A DNA stretch of 64,000 nucleotides, taken from positions 1,640,760 through 1,704,759 of the forward strand of contig NZ_CP141821.1 in the NCBI RefSeq assembly GCF_035621495.1, written 5' to 3'. The notes beneath the pieces are model-generated. The model worked only from the letters and a program-made list of their open reading frames with translations, did no database searches and had not been told where the DNA came from. Within the stretch, counting starts at the first letter, position 1. Each line of letters opens with the position of its first letter. Positions 38,137-45,499 of this stretch are shown here, one piece after another. The DNA is from Thermococcus sp. SY098. Lineage in GTDB: Archaea > Methanobacteriota_B > Thermococci > Thermococcales > Thermococcaceae. A program made the translations under genes and the position numbers.

Positions 38137-39363
38137 TAGACTCAAGAGAGCGAAGAGTGAAGATGCTCCAAAGTTTGCTGTAAATCCGCCAGCGTAAACT
38201 AAAAATCCGCTTAAAAAGCTTCCTATTATATATCCGAGTGAGTTGATTAAGTTAAATGTCCCCATCGCCGTTCCTTTTTCTCTTTCGCCAGCAAGTTTTC
38301 CAACAATTGAGGTTGAGGAGATGCTTATGAATGACCATGAATAACCAGCAAGGAAGTATGAAAGAAATGCTAATGGAAGGAGATACGGGAGCATAAATGT
38401 TCCCATGAGGATGGTCGCAATCCCAATCAGCCTCAAGGTTATACCCTCTTTTAAAACCTTCAGCTTGTCTCTGTTTTCAAGCATCAATCCAACCTTTAAG
38501 TACATAAAGGCTGAAACTGAAGAGTTGAGTATTGCAGCCAAATAAATATATCTTCTTTCAAGACCATTTTCTGCCAACAATACTGGAAACTGGGAAAAAT
38601 ACATTCCGACAGATATCCAGAATAAGAATGATGCAAAGTAAAACTTCCCAAATTTTGGCTTCCTGAGATTTATGTGCAGCATGAATGTTGGCACATAGCG
38701 TATTTTTTCAACTACATAGTTGCCGAAAATTCTGATGCTCTTTCTATTCACATAAATTGGAATCTCCCTAATTGTTTTGGCTCCCCAGATTAATGATGGA
38801 ATATTGAGGAGGGCAAAGAGTAGCAAGAGCTGCCTTATTGTGAGGTATTGAGATAAGACGAATCCCAGACCAAGCCCAAAAACCCATGCCCAGCCGCTTA
38901 TTTCATTGAACTTTCCTATTCCATAATCCCAGCTGTGCTTCCTAACACTTCTGAGAACGAGGACGATTGGAACGGAAAGTGTTGAGGCCAAGAAAAAGGA
39001 GTAAACGGCATTGAGTATGATGAATTCAGCTGGGCTGTTTGCAAATGAGAGGGCTGTTAGGAATATGCTCACACTGAAGAATCCGAACAGAATGAATATC
39101 TTCCTCCTCAAAGTTCTATCACTCAGCTTCCCCCAGAACAAGCTGCCAATCATTGAAGATAGGCTTGCAAGAGAGTTCATTATTCCGACCATCTGAGCAT
39201 TTCCACCAAGCTGAAGGAGGTATAAAGGCATTAGGATTGAGCTTCCACCGGTTGAAATCTTAAAAGGTATAAACGAATAAAACCACTTAGGAACCTTTGA
39301 TATTCCATAATACCTATGAGAGACCTTCTTTGCATGCATTGTGGCGTTTATTCTTTGACTCAT
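38110..39363 (-). CDS. MFS transporter
   Basis: A 417-residue protein (MSQRINATMHAKKVSHRYYG) with 12 predicted transmembrane helices and the MFS loop signature GSLFWGKLSDRTLRRKIFI after helix 2. The start follows GTGGTCTGAA. The MFS moves small solutes by uniport, symport or antiport. Substrate unknown. A TATA-like TTTATAAAC lies about 40 bases upstream of the start. The 244 bases upstream hold no gene. Confidence 0.92.
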   Translation of the reverse strand: MSQRINATMHAKKVSHRYYGISKVPKWFYSFIPFKISTGGSSILMPLYLLQLGGNAQMVGIMNSLASLSSMIGSLFWGKLSDRTLRRKIFILFGFFSVSIFLTALSFANSPAEFIILNAVYSFFLASTLSVPIVLVLRSVRKHSWDYGIGKFNEISGWAWVFGLGLGFVLSQYLTIRQLLLLFALLNIPSLIWGAKTIREIPIYVNRKSIRIFGNYVVEKIRYVPTFMLHINLRKPKFGKFYFASFLFWISVGMYFSQFPVLLAENGLERRYIYLAAILNSSVSAFMYLKVGLMLENRDKLKVLKEGITLRLIGIATILMGTFMLPYLLPLAFLSYFLAGYSWSFISISSTSIVGKLAGEREKGTAMGTFNLINSLGYIIGSFLSGFLVYAGGFTANFGASSLFALLSLLSLRKLEI

Positions 39364-39607
39364 TTCAGACCACCACGAGGCTGGTGAAGAGCAGGTTTTG
39401 GTTTATAAAGGTTGCTGAAGAGAAGAGGGCTTTGATGAACACCAATATTCATTTCCTTGCTGGGAAATAAAGAAGAAGGAGCTTTAAAAGAGGAACTGGC
39501 TATTTTCTTGCTGTAATCTCATCATTGGATTCGACTAAAGTATCAAAACTTCAATCAGAAGTAGTTATAAAAAGTTGTTGGATTAAAGATTGAAAGGGGT
39601 GGAACTA

Positions 39608-40102
39608 TTGAAAAGTAACGTGATATGCTATAAACCCATTGGCATTATTCACACTCCATTTAAAGAGCCAAGAGGAATTCCAATACAGCCTTCTGCAGCA
39701 AGAGGAATTGAAGGGAAGGTAGAAGTCTTCCCAGAATATGTCCAAGGTTTGAAAGACCTTGAGGGATTTTCGCATGTAATTTTAATTTACCACTTTCATC
39801 TGGCAAAACCCGGCAGTTTGTTGGTCAAGCCTTATATGGACGATGAGTATCATGGAGTCTTTGCCACTAGAGCCCCAAGTAGACCCAACCCAATAGGTCT
39901 CTCTATAGTGAGGCTTGTCAAAGTTAAAGGGAATATACTTCACGTTAAAGATGTCGATATAGTGGATAGAACGCCTCTCTTAGATATCAAACCTTATGTC
40001 CCGGATTTCGACGTTAGAGAGGTTGAAAGAATAGGCTGGCTTGAAAACAATATTCATAAACTTTCAAAGGCGAAGGATGATGGGAGATTTATACTAGAGT
40101 AA
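39608..40102 (+). CDS. trmO: TrmO-like tRNA N6-methyltransferase family protein
   Basis: A 164-residue protein; TTG 39608 (MKSNVICYKPIGIIHTPF) is taken as start because GGGGTGG lies just upstream. Signature segments are PIGIIHTPFKEPRGIP, LKDLEGFSHVILIYHFH and ATRAPSRPNPIGLSIVRL, typical of the TsaA/TrmO family. The E. coli enzyme methylates N6 of t6A37 in tRNA-Thr using S-adenosylmethionine. Role in tRNA modification is inferred from the family. TATA-like TTATAAAAAG precedes. Confidence 0.92.
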   Translation: MKSNVICYKPIGIIHTPFKEPRGIPIQPSAARGIEGKVEVFPEYVQGLKDLEGFSHVILIYHFHLAKPGSLLVKPYMDDEYHGVFATRAPSRPNPIGLSIVRLVKVKGNILHVKDVDIVDRTPLLDIKPYVPDFDVREVERIGWLENNIHKLSKAKDDGRFILE

Positions 40103-40124
40103 ATAAATTGAAAATCTTCAAAAA

Positions 40125-40308
40125 CAAAAAAGAAGGCTCAATAATATCAACTTGGTGTCCTATATGGCCAGCATGCTCTTATGCTCTTCTACCATAAATC
40201 TATCCAGGCATTTGCCGAGGTGGAAGCCAACTGAATGGGACCGTTTCCAGGCCAAGGCTTCCACCAATACCCCCTAACCTCACGGCATCATCATTACATC
40301 CAAGGAGC
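40125..40308 (-). ncRNA. Probable structured non-coding RNA (minus strand)
   Basis: A G+C-rich island in AT-rich DNA between two genes. On the minus strand it has a TATA-like GCTTATCAA at 40328-40336, about 25 bases before 40308, and ends in a T-run near 40120-40131. Long-range stems close it: 40136-40139 with 40305-40308, 40151-40158 with 40296-40304 (one bulge), and 40213-40217 with 40283-40287. A 10-bp hairpin pairs GGTGGAAGCC (40219-40228) with its complement at 40256-40265. An open frame through it is broken by TAG and TAA. It resembles the high-G+C ncRNAs (hgc class) found this way in hyperthermophiles, but the family is unknown. Confidence 0.62.
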
Positions 40309-40403
40309 ATTCCTTAGAATGAAAAATTGATAAGCGGGATCAAAACATTCGTTAAGGGATGATAAAATAAGCTTCAAGCTTAGAATGTGAGTGTCGCCTC
40401 TTT

Positions 40404-40547
40404 GCAAAGTTAGGGATTTCTCTGCCGATATCTTTGATGGATACTATTCACACATATATTGGCTTTACCTTCTTTGGGCTCTCGGTTGTGCATATTGCCC
40501 TCAACTGGTCTGCAATGAAAAGCTACTTCCGCAGGCTTATGCAATAA
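40404..40547 (+). pseudogene. 3' remnant of a DUF4405/cytochrome-b-like membrane gene
   Basis: A 47-codon fragment without start reads MDTIHTYIGFTFFGLSVVHI followed by ALNWSAMKSYFRR and a stop at 40545-40547. The paired His (IHTY and VVHIALNW) and LNW are characteristic of the last helix of DUF4405 or related heme-binding membrane proteins. No upstream part of the gene is left and no start or ribosome site is seen, so it is a relic. The next gene's promoter begins right behind it. The remaining 40309-40403 holds nothing recognised beyond the ncRNA promoter. Confidence 0.6.
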
Positions 40548-40558
40548 GTTTATATTTC

Positions 40559-40574
40559 ATTAGGTTTACCTAAT
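40559..40574 (+). promoter_or_regulatory. Operator ATTAGGTTTACCTAAT, copy 1
   Basis: A 16-bp palindrome (arms ATTAGGT and ACCTAAT, two-base centre) directly downstream of a TATA-like GTTTATATTT and 12 bases before the NifX-like gene start. An identical copy precedes the radical SAM gene. TTAGG...CCTAA is the arm type of DtxR/IdeR-class metal regulators. Binding here would block transcription. Confidence 0.75.
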
Positions 40575-40586
40575 TTCGGTGAGGAG

Positions 40587-40982
40587 ATGAGGAAGCTTAG
40601 GATAGCGTTTGGGATGGAAAATGAGGGAAAGCTGACAGATGGTCACTATGGGGACTCAGAGTTCTTCTTAATATACGAAATCTTAGAAAATGGGACTGCA
40701 AAGCTCTTGGAAAAGAGATCAAACAGAGCTAAGAAGATGGAGGAGCATGAGAGTGAGCACGGTGATCTGAGGAAGTTTAGGGCTATCATTGAACAACTAA
40801 AGGATGTTGATGTGCTGGCGGCGTTCAGAATGGGCCCTAACTTCTTGAGAATCAGAGACCAGAGCAATAAAGTTGCATTCTTTACGAATACGAGGGATCT
40901 AAATTTAGCACTTCAAAGAGTTATTGAAAGCTTTGAAGAGCTTTGGAAGCAAGTTGAAGAGAAGAAGTCAAAGCATGCTTGA
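40587..40982 (+). CDS. NifX/NafY-like iron-molybdenum cofactor family protein
   Basis: A 131-residue protein starting at ATG 40587 (MRKLRIAFGMENEGKLTD) after GGTGAGGAG. The fold pattern (AFGMENEGKLTDGHYGDSEF, IIEQLKDVDVLAAFRMGPN) fits the ribonuclease-H-like NifX/dinitrogenase cofactor family. In non-diazotrophs such proteins may carry Fe-S or metal clusters. An acidic/His-rich insert (EEHESEHGD) is present. It shares its operator with the radical SAM gene, pointing to metal-responsive control. Cytoplasmic. Confidence 0.82.
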   Translation: MRKLRIAFGMENEGKLTDGHYGDSEFFLIYEILENGTAKLLEKRSNRAKKMEEHESEHGDLRKFRAIIEQLKDVDVLAAFRMGPNFLRIRDQSNKVAFFTNTRDLNLALQRVIESFEELWKQVEEKKSKHA

Positions 40983-41045
40983 ATTTTCAGTTTTACTTTT
41001 TTGTTTTGTTCAACTTCATAAATCTATTCGAAATCTTTATACACC

Positions 41046-41061
41046 ATTAGGTTTACCTAAT
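41046..41061 (+). promoter_or_regulatory. Operator ATTAGGTTTACCTAAT, copy 2
   Basis: Identical to the site at 40559-40574 and placed the same way: directly downstream of a TATA-like CTTTATACA and 14 bases before the radical SAM gene start. Two identical 16-bp sites 487 bases apart in the same promoter position indicate a shared repressor. Confidence 0.75.
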
Positions 41062-41075
41062 TTTGGTGAAAGTCA

Positions 41076-42026
41076 ATGATAGCATTTGGTCCCGTTCCAT
41101 CTCGCAGATTGGGAAAAAGCTTAGGCATAAACAACATTCCAGATAAAGTATGCTCATATGCTTGTGTTTACTGCCAAATTGGGAGAACAATTAAGATGGA
41201 AGTTGAAAGGAGGGCATTTTATAACCCAGAGCTGATCTTCAAGGAAGCTAAAGAAAAAGTTGAGAAAGCCAGAGCAAAAGGAGAGCGCGTTGATTATATC
41301 ACATTTGTTCCAGATGGTGAACCGACTTTGGATATTAACCTTGGAAAGGAAGCTGAGCTATTGAAAGAACTTGGAATCCCTTTGGCAATTTTAACGAACT
41401 CTTCCCTAATCTGGAGGAAAGATGTTAGGGAGGATTTATTGAAGTTTGATTTTGTCTCTCTAAAGCTTGATGCTGTAAGTGAGCAACTGTGGAGAAAAAT
41501 TGACAGATCTCATAAAAGCTTAAAGCTCGATGAAGTCCTTGATGGAATGCTCAAATTTAGAAAAGAGTTCAAAGGAAAACTCGTAACAGAGACTATGCTC
41601 ATCGATGGAGTTAATTATGGAGACGAATTTGAGAAGATTGCTGAGTTTCTGAAGAAGCTTGAACCAGATATAGCTTACATAGCTATTCCAACGAGACCCC
41701 CAGCGGAAAGGTGGGTTAAGCCAGCTAATGAGGAGACGATAAACAGAGCGTTTCAGATTTTTGCTAAGGCTTTAGGAAGTGATAGAATAGAGTATCTCAT
41801 TGGCTATGAGGGAAATGCATTTGCTTTTACGGGAAATGTTGAGGAGGATTTACTGAGCATAACGGCTGTCCACCCGATGAGAGAAGATGCCGTTGAAGAC
41901 TTTCTTAAAAAGGCCAATGCAGAGTGGAGCATTGTTGAGAAGCTTTTGATAGAAGGAAAGCTTATTGAGCTTGAATATGAAGGCAGAAAGTTTTACATGA
42001 GGAAGCTCAAGAGCAGAAATCTTTAA
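41076..42026 (+). CDS. Radical SAM protein (COG0731-like)
   Basis: A 316-residue protein starting at ATG 41076 (MIAFGPVPSRRLGKSLG) after GGTGAAAGTC. The cluster-binding motif CxxxCxxC is at Cys26, Cys30 and Cys33 (CSYACVYC), and FVPDGEPTLD supplies the usual GEP SAM-binding segment. N-terminal FGPVPSRRLGKSLGINN is typical of COG0731, related to wyosine-synthesis TYW1 but without its other domains. The C-terminal part has a winged-helix-like tail. It would use SAM to start a radical reaction; substrate unknown. Co-regulated with the NifX-like gene. Confidence 0.88.
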   Translation: MIAFGPVPSRRLGKSLGINNIPDKVCSYACVYCQIGRTIKMEVERRAFYNPELIFKEAKEKVEKARAKGERVDYITFVPDGEPTLDINLGKEAELLKELGIPLAILTNSSLIWRKDVREDLLKFDFVSLKLDAVSEQLWRKIDRSHKSLKLDEVLDGMLKFRKEFKGKLVTETMLIDGVNYGDEFEKIAEFLKKLEPDIAYIAIPTRPPAERWVKPANEETINRAFQIFAKALGSDRIEYLIGYEGNAFAFTGNVEEDLLSITAVHPMREDAVEDFLKKANAEWSIVEKLLIEGKLIELEYEGRKFYMRKLKSRNL

Positions 42027-42068
42027 TTATGTTCTATCTGAGATACATAATCTGGAAGGTGATGTCCC

Positions 42069-42845
42069 CTGATAGCCCTCATATCATTCCTATTAGTTAT
42101 CCTCATTTCAATCATAATTGTTAGAATTGGAACGGTTGCATTAGAGATGACTGGGCTCTCAAGAGATGTTGCGGCTTTTCAGGCTCAGTCTGCTTTTTCT
42201 GGAACAGGTTTTACAACGTCTGAGTCGGAATATGTGGTTTCGCATCCAATACGAAGAAAGATAATCAGAATTCTAATTTTTCTGGGCAGTGCAGGAATAA
42301 CTTCAGCTATAGCTACTCTTGTGTTGACATTCATTGGCAAAAGTGCTGAAGAGGTTAAGCAGAATTTTGTCGTACTTTTGAGCGGTTTACTGATTCTGTA
42401 CTTTTTTGTGAGATCTAAATGGATAGATAAAATGATGAGAAAGGTGATTCGGAGACTTCTTAATAGATTCTTTCCTTCACTTAAAATCTATGACTACAAT
42501 CAGCTTCTGGGTATAAGTCGAGGGTACTCAATTGGTCAGATAAAAGTTAGAAAAAGTAGCTGGCTTGCAAATAAAACTTTAAGGGAACTTCAATTGGATA
42601 AAGAAGGTGTTCTCGTTCTTGGAATTTACAGAAAAGTAGGAGAAAAAGAGGTTTATCTTGGTGCTCCAAGCGGTGATACAAAGATTCTCCCTGGAGATTT
42701 GGTTGTCCTTTATGGACCAGAGGATGTCATATTGAACCTCTCAAAGAGGGTCAAAGGAATCAGGGGTAAGATTGAGCATGAAGAGGCAGTCGAAAAAGCT
42801 AAGATTAGGGCAATGCAAGAAGAAATGGAGCTTAAGGGTGAGTAA
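42069..42845 (+). CDS. TrkA-C-domain membrane protein, non-standard start
   Basis: The recognisable protein reads LIALISFLLVILISIIIVRI, then TVALEMTGLSRDVAAFQAQSA, continuing in one frame to 42845. It has N-terminal membrane helices and a C-terminal RCK_C/TrkA-C ligand-binding domain (residues about 160-235). No ATG, GTG or TTG lies at the needed place. CTG 42069 follows GGTGAT at normal spacing, while an ATG at 42062 would fit only if one C of the CCCC run at 42066-42069 were missing. The first ordinary start, ATG 42147, would delete the first helix. It overlaps the channel gene at the stop, so both likely act together in K+ transport. Confidence 0.72.
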   Translation: MIALISFLLVILISIIIVRIGTVALEMTGLSRDVAAFQAQSAFSGTGFTTSESEYVVSHPIRRKIIRILIFLGSAGITSAIATLVLTFIGKSAEEVKQNFVVLLSGLLILYFFVRSKWIDKMMRKVIRRLLNRFFPSLKIYDYNQLLGISRGYSIGQIKVRKSSWLANKTLRELQLDKEGVLVLGIYRKVGEKEVYLGAPSGDTKILPGDLVVLYGPEDVILNLSKRVKGIRGKIEHEEAVEKAKIRAMQEEMELKGE

Positions 42846-44296
42846 TGATGTGTGAATATGTATATGAGAATGGTCAGAAGTGCAGGACAAAGCCTCTTAA
42901 AGGTTCCAATTTCTGCTCACTACATATTCCTTATGAGGAGGGCGAGCTCTTATACGGGGAGAAAATCAAAGAGATAAAGAAAAAAGCTTTTCTCAAGAAG
43001 ATAAGAAGGGGGATTACATATTTTGAGGGAGTTTATCTCTATGATGTTCGGATTTCAGACCTTAAAATTGAGCAGACGATAGTCTTTAAGAATTCAAAAA
43101 TAAAAACCCTCATAGTAGATAGCTCAGAAATTGGAGGGCTCACAATTTATGGATCATCAATCGAGAGAATAATCATAGTTAAAACAGCTTTAAAAACTCT
43201 TATGATAACCAGATCAAACATATTCGGGTTTAATGCCCTTGAAGTGAACTTTTCAGGTTCTATTTATCTTAAAAACAGCGAAATCAGGTACATCATGATG
43301 AACTCATTTCACTATACCAAAGGTGAGGAGAAGCCAAGTGAAGAAGAATATGGGGAAAGGAGCAAGGCTTACGGCAGGATTGAGCTGACAAATTTAAGTG
43401 GTGTGAGAAGGATTGGAATTAATTCGAGATATCCCCTTTTAAGGCAAATTCTTGAGGAGCATGGTATTAAGGTTAGCGATATCTCAAGAAAGCACGCCAA
43501 GGCTGAGATACTTGCTATAAGCGGGGTTCAGTTCGATGAAAATCCAAGATTTAAGCGACAGGTCAGGATTTTACTCAGAGCATTCAACGGACAGCTTTTA
43601 ATGGAAAATCTTGAAATCCCTGGCCATGTTCAGGTAACCCAGAGCAGAATTAAGCTACCGGAGTTTGTGCACGTTAAAATTTTGAATAACATAATTTTTA
43701 GGAAGGTTCGCTTCTACAGTGATACCACTTGGAATCTGACTGTTCTGCCAAATCTTGTGGCAGAGCTGGATGTGGAAGGCTTTATGCTTTTGGAAGACTG
43801 CCAGTTTAATAATCCTTACATTGAAGAAATCTTTTACAGATTGGCGAGAACCTCATGGGAAAGGGGAGGGGATAAGGACAAAGCAGACGAATACTATTAC
43901 AAGGAAATGGTTGCGAAAAGGAAACAGCGAATGACTGCGTATAAGAGAGGAAAGAGGAAAATTTTTCTGATCGAACCCTATGTAGAGTGGCTTTTAGCAG
44001 ACCTTACATGCAAATATGGGACCACTTGGAAGAGGCCAATTGTAATCTGGGTTATCACTGTGAATATAATATTCCCGATACTCTTCTACATTACAAAAAG
44101 TGTTGAGGGAAGTGGAGTTCCTTTGAAGTCTTTTTTGGATTATGTGTACTTCAGCATAGTCACTGCAACGACACTTGGTTATGGAGATTTGCATCCGGTT
44201 GGAATTGGAAGAGTTCTGGCTTCTGGTGAGGCTATATTTGGAATGTTCATGTGGGCAGTGCTGTTAACAGTTTTCGCCAGGAAGTACATGAGGTGA
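42845..44296 (+). CDS. K+-channel-like protein with zinc-knuckle and pentapeptide-like region
   Basis: A 483-residue protein (MMCEYVYENGQKCRTKPLKG; ATG 42848 also possible). Residues 3-27 hold Cys3, Cys13, Cys24 and His27, a small zinc-knuckle. Residues about 50-330 are a repetitive beta region with regularly spaced hydrophobics (DSSEIGGLTIYGSSIERIII), as in pentapeptide or beta-helix proteins. A C-terminal two-helix pore carries the selectivity filter TTLGYGDLHP (filter at 442-447), diagnostic of K+ channels. Thus a two-transmembrane channel with a large cytoplasmic N-terminal sensor is inferred. The start overlaps the TrkA-C gene. Confidence 0.85.
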   Translation: MMCEYVYENGQKCRTKPLKGSNFCSLHIPYEEGELLYGEKIKEIKKKAFLKKIRRGITYFEGVYLYDVRISDLKIEQTIVFKNSKIKTLIVDSSEIGGLTIYGSSIERIIIVKTALKTLMITRSNIFGFNALEVNFSGSIYLKNSEIRYIMMNSFHYTKGEEKPSEEEYGERSKAYGRIELTNLSGVRRIGINSRYPLLRQILEEHGIKVSDISRKHAKAEILAISGVQFDENPRFKRQVRILLRAFNGQLLMENLEIPGHVQVTQSRIKLPEFVHVKILNNIIFRKVRFYSDTTWNLTVLPNLVAELDVEGFMLLEDCQFNNPYIEEIFYRLARTSWERGGDKDKADEYYYKEMVAKRKQRMTAYKRGKRKIFLIEPYVEWLLADLTCKYGTTWKRPIVIWVITVNIIFPILFYITKSVEGSGVPLKSFLDYVYFSIVTATTLGYGDLHPVGIGRVLASGEAIFGMFMWAVLLTVFARKYMR

Positions 44297-44300
44297 AAAA

Positions 44301-45428
44301 ATGAGGGTAGGCTTAATAATCAACCCAATAGCTGGAATGGGAGGAAAAGTTGCCCTAAAAGGCACGGATGGAGTTGTTGAGGAAGCGATAAGAAGAGGGG
44401 CTGAGCCGATAGCACTAGATTTGGTTAAGCTCTTTTTAAGTGAGCTTTCACATTATGATGAATCTAAGGACATAGAATTCTTCACAGGCCCTAAAGAGCT
44501 TGGTGAATACGCCCTCAGAGGATTTAATTTTTCTTATCAAGTCCTTAAGCACAGAGAAATTGATTATAAGGAGATTTTTGGAGTTAGGATTCCTGATACC
44601 ACGAGTGAAGACACAAAAACCTTAGCAAAGTTGATGGCAGATAAGGTTGATATTTTGGTTTTTGCAGGAGGAGATGGAACTGCGAGGGATGTATATTCGG
44701 CAGTTAATAGGAAAGTTCCAATCCTTGGAATTCCAACAGGAGTAAAAATGTTCTCCGGAGTTTTTGCTTCATCTCCAGAAGATGCTGCTAAGCTGTTAAT
44801 TGAATTCCTTAAAGGAAATGCTCAAATTGTTGAGCGTGAAATTTTAGATTTGGATGAAGATTCATATAGAAAAGATGAAGTAAGAGTAAGGCTTTACGGC
44901 ACTGCATTAACCCCCTATCTTGAAACCTTAGTTCAAGGCTCCAAAGAGCCAACAACCGTTGATGAAAGTGAAGAGCTCGAAGCTTTGGCTGAAGCTATCG
45001 TTGAAGAGCTGGAAGATGGAATTTACTTTCTGGGAGCAGGTTCGACAGTAAAAACGATAAAAGACAAGCTTGGCATTGATGGAACTCTCTTGGGAGTTGA
45101 CATCGTTGAAATTAAAGACGGGAGGGTTAGGCTTTTAGTCAAAGATGCCCAAGAAAAGGATTTGCTGAAGTTCATTAACAGAAATCCGAAAATAATTGTT
45201 ACAGTTGTGGGAGGAGTTAATTTCCTCTTTGGAAGGGGCAATCAGCAGTTTTCTTCGGATGTTCTTAGACATATTCCAAAAGAGAACATCATTGTTGTTG
45301 CAGCTCCATCAAAAGTTGAAAAGCCGATAAGAGTGTATACGGGTGACAAAGAAGTCGACAAAATGCTTAAGGGTTACATCAGGGTAAAGATAGGCCCGTG
45401 GAGAGATAGAATCGTGAAGGTCATTTAG
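44301..45428 (+). CDS. ATP-NAD kinase-like protein (COG3199)
   Basis: A 375-residue cytoplasmic protein starting 4 bases after the channel gene stop (MRVGLIINPIAGMGGKVAL). The N-terminal NPIAGMGGKV and the GGDGTARDV motif near residue 125 belong to the NAD kinase/diacylglycerol kinase-like superfamily. The COG3199 subgroup has an extra C-terminal alpha/beta part. NAD phosphorylation is possible, but the substrate of this subgroup is not firmly known. Co-transcribed with the channel and TrkA-C genes by spacing. Confidence 0.88.
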   Translation: MRVGLIINPIAGMGGKVALKGTDGVVEEAIRRGAEPIALDLVKLFLSELSHYDESKDIEFFTGPKELGEYALRGFNFSYQVLKHREIDYKEIFGVRIPDTTSEDTKTLAKLMADKVDILVFAGGDGTARDVYSAVNRKVPILGIPTGVKMFSGVFASSPEDAAKLLIEFLKGNAQIVEREILDLDEDSYRKDEVRVRLYGTALTPYLETLVQGSKEPTTVDESEELEALAEAIVEELEDGIYFLGAGSTVKTIKDKLGIDGTLLGVDIVEIKDGRVRLLVKDAQEKDLLKFINRNPKIIVTVVGGVNFLFGRGNQQFSSDVLRHIPKENIIVVAAPSKVEKPIRVYTGDKEVDKMLKGYIRVKIGPWRDRIVKVI

Positions 45429-45499
45429 CCTTCTATTTAAAGACGAGTGTACCAATATCCGTTTATACATGGAGCGCTTAGTTAAAAATGGTGGTCTGT

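Noticed and set aside
40179-40310. Protein-coding gene on the minus strand (begins MLLGCNDDAVRLGG)
   Set aside because: The frame is interrupted by TAG (40200-40202) and TAA (40179-40181), while the DNA shows nested stems, a TATA element and a T-run. A structured RNA explains it better.
40391-40573. 60-codon plus-strand frame (MSPLCKVRDFSADIF)
   Set aside because: It has no ribosome site, overlaps the promoter of the NifX-like gene, and another frame of the same DNA shows clear membrane-protein homology features.
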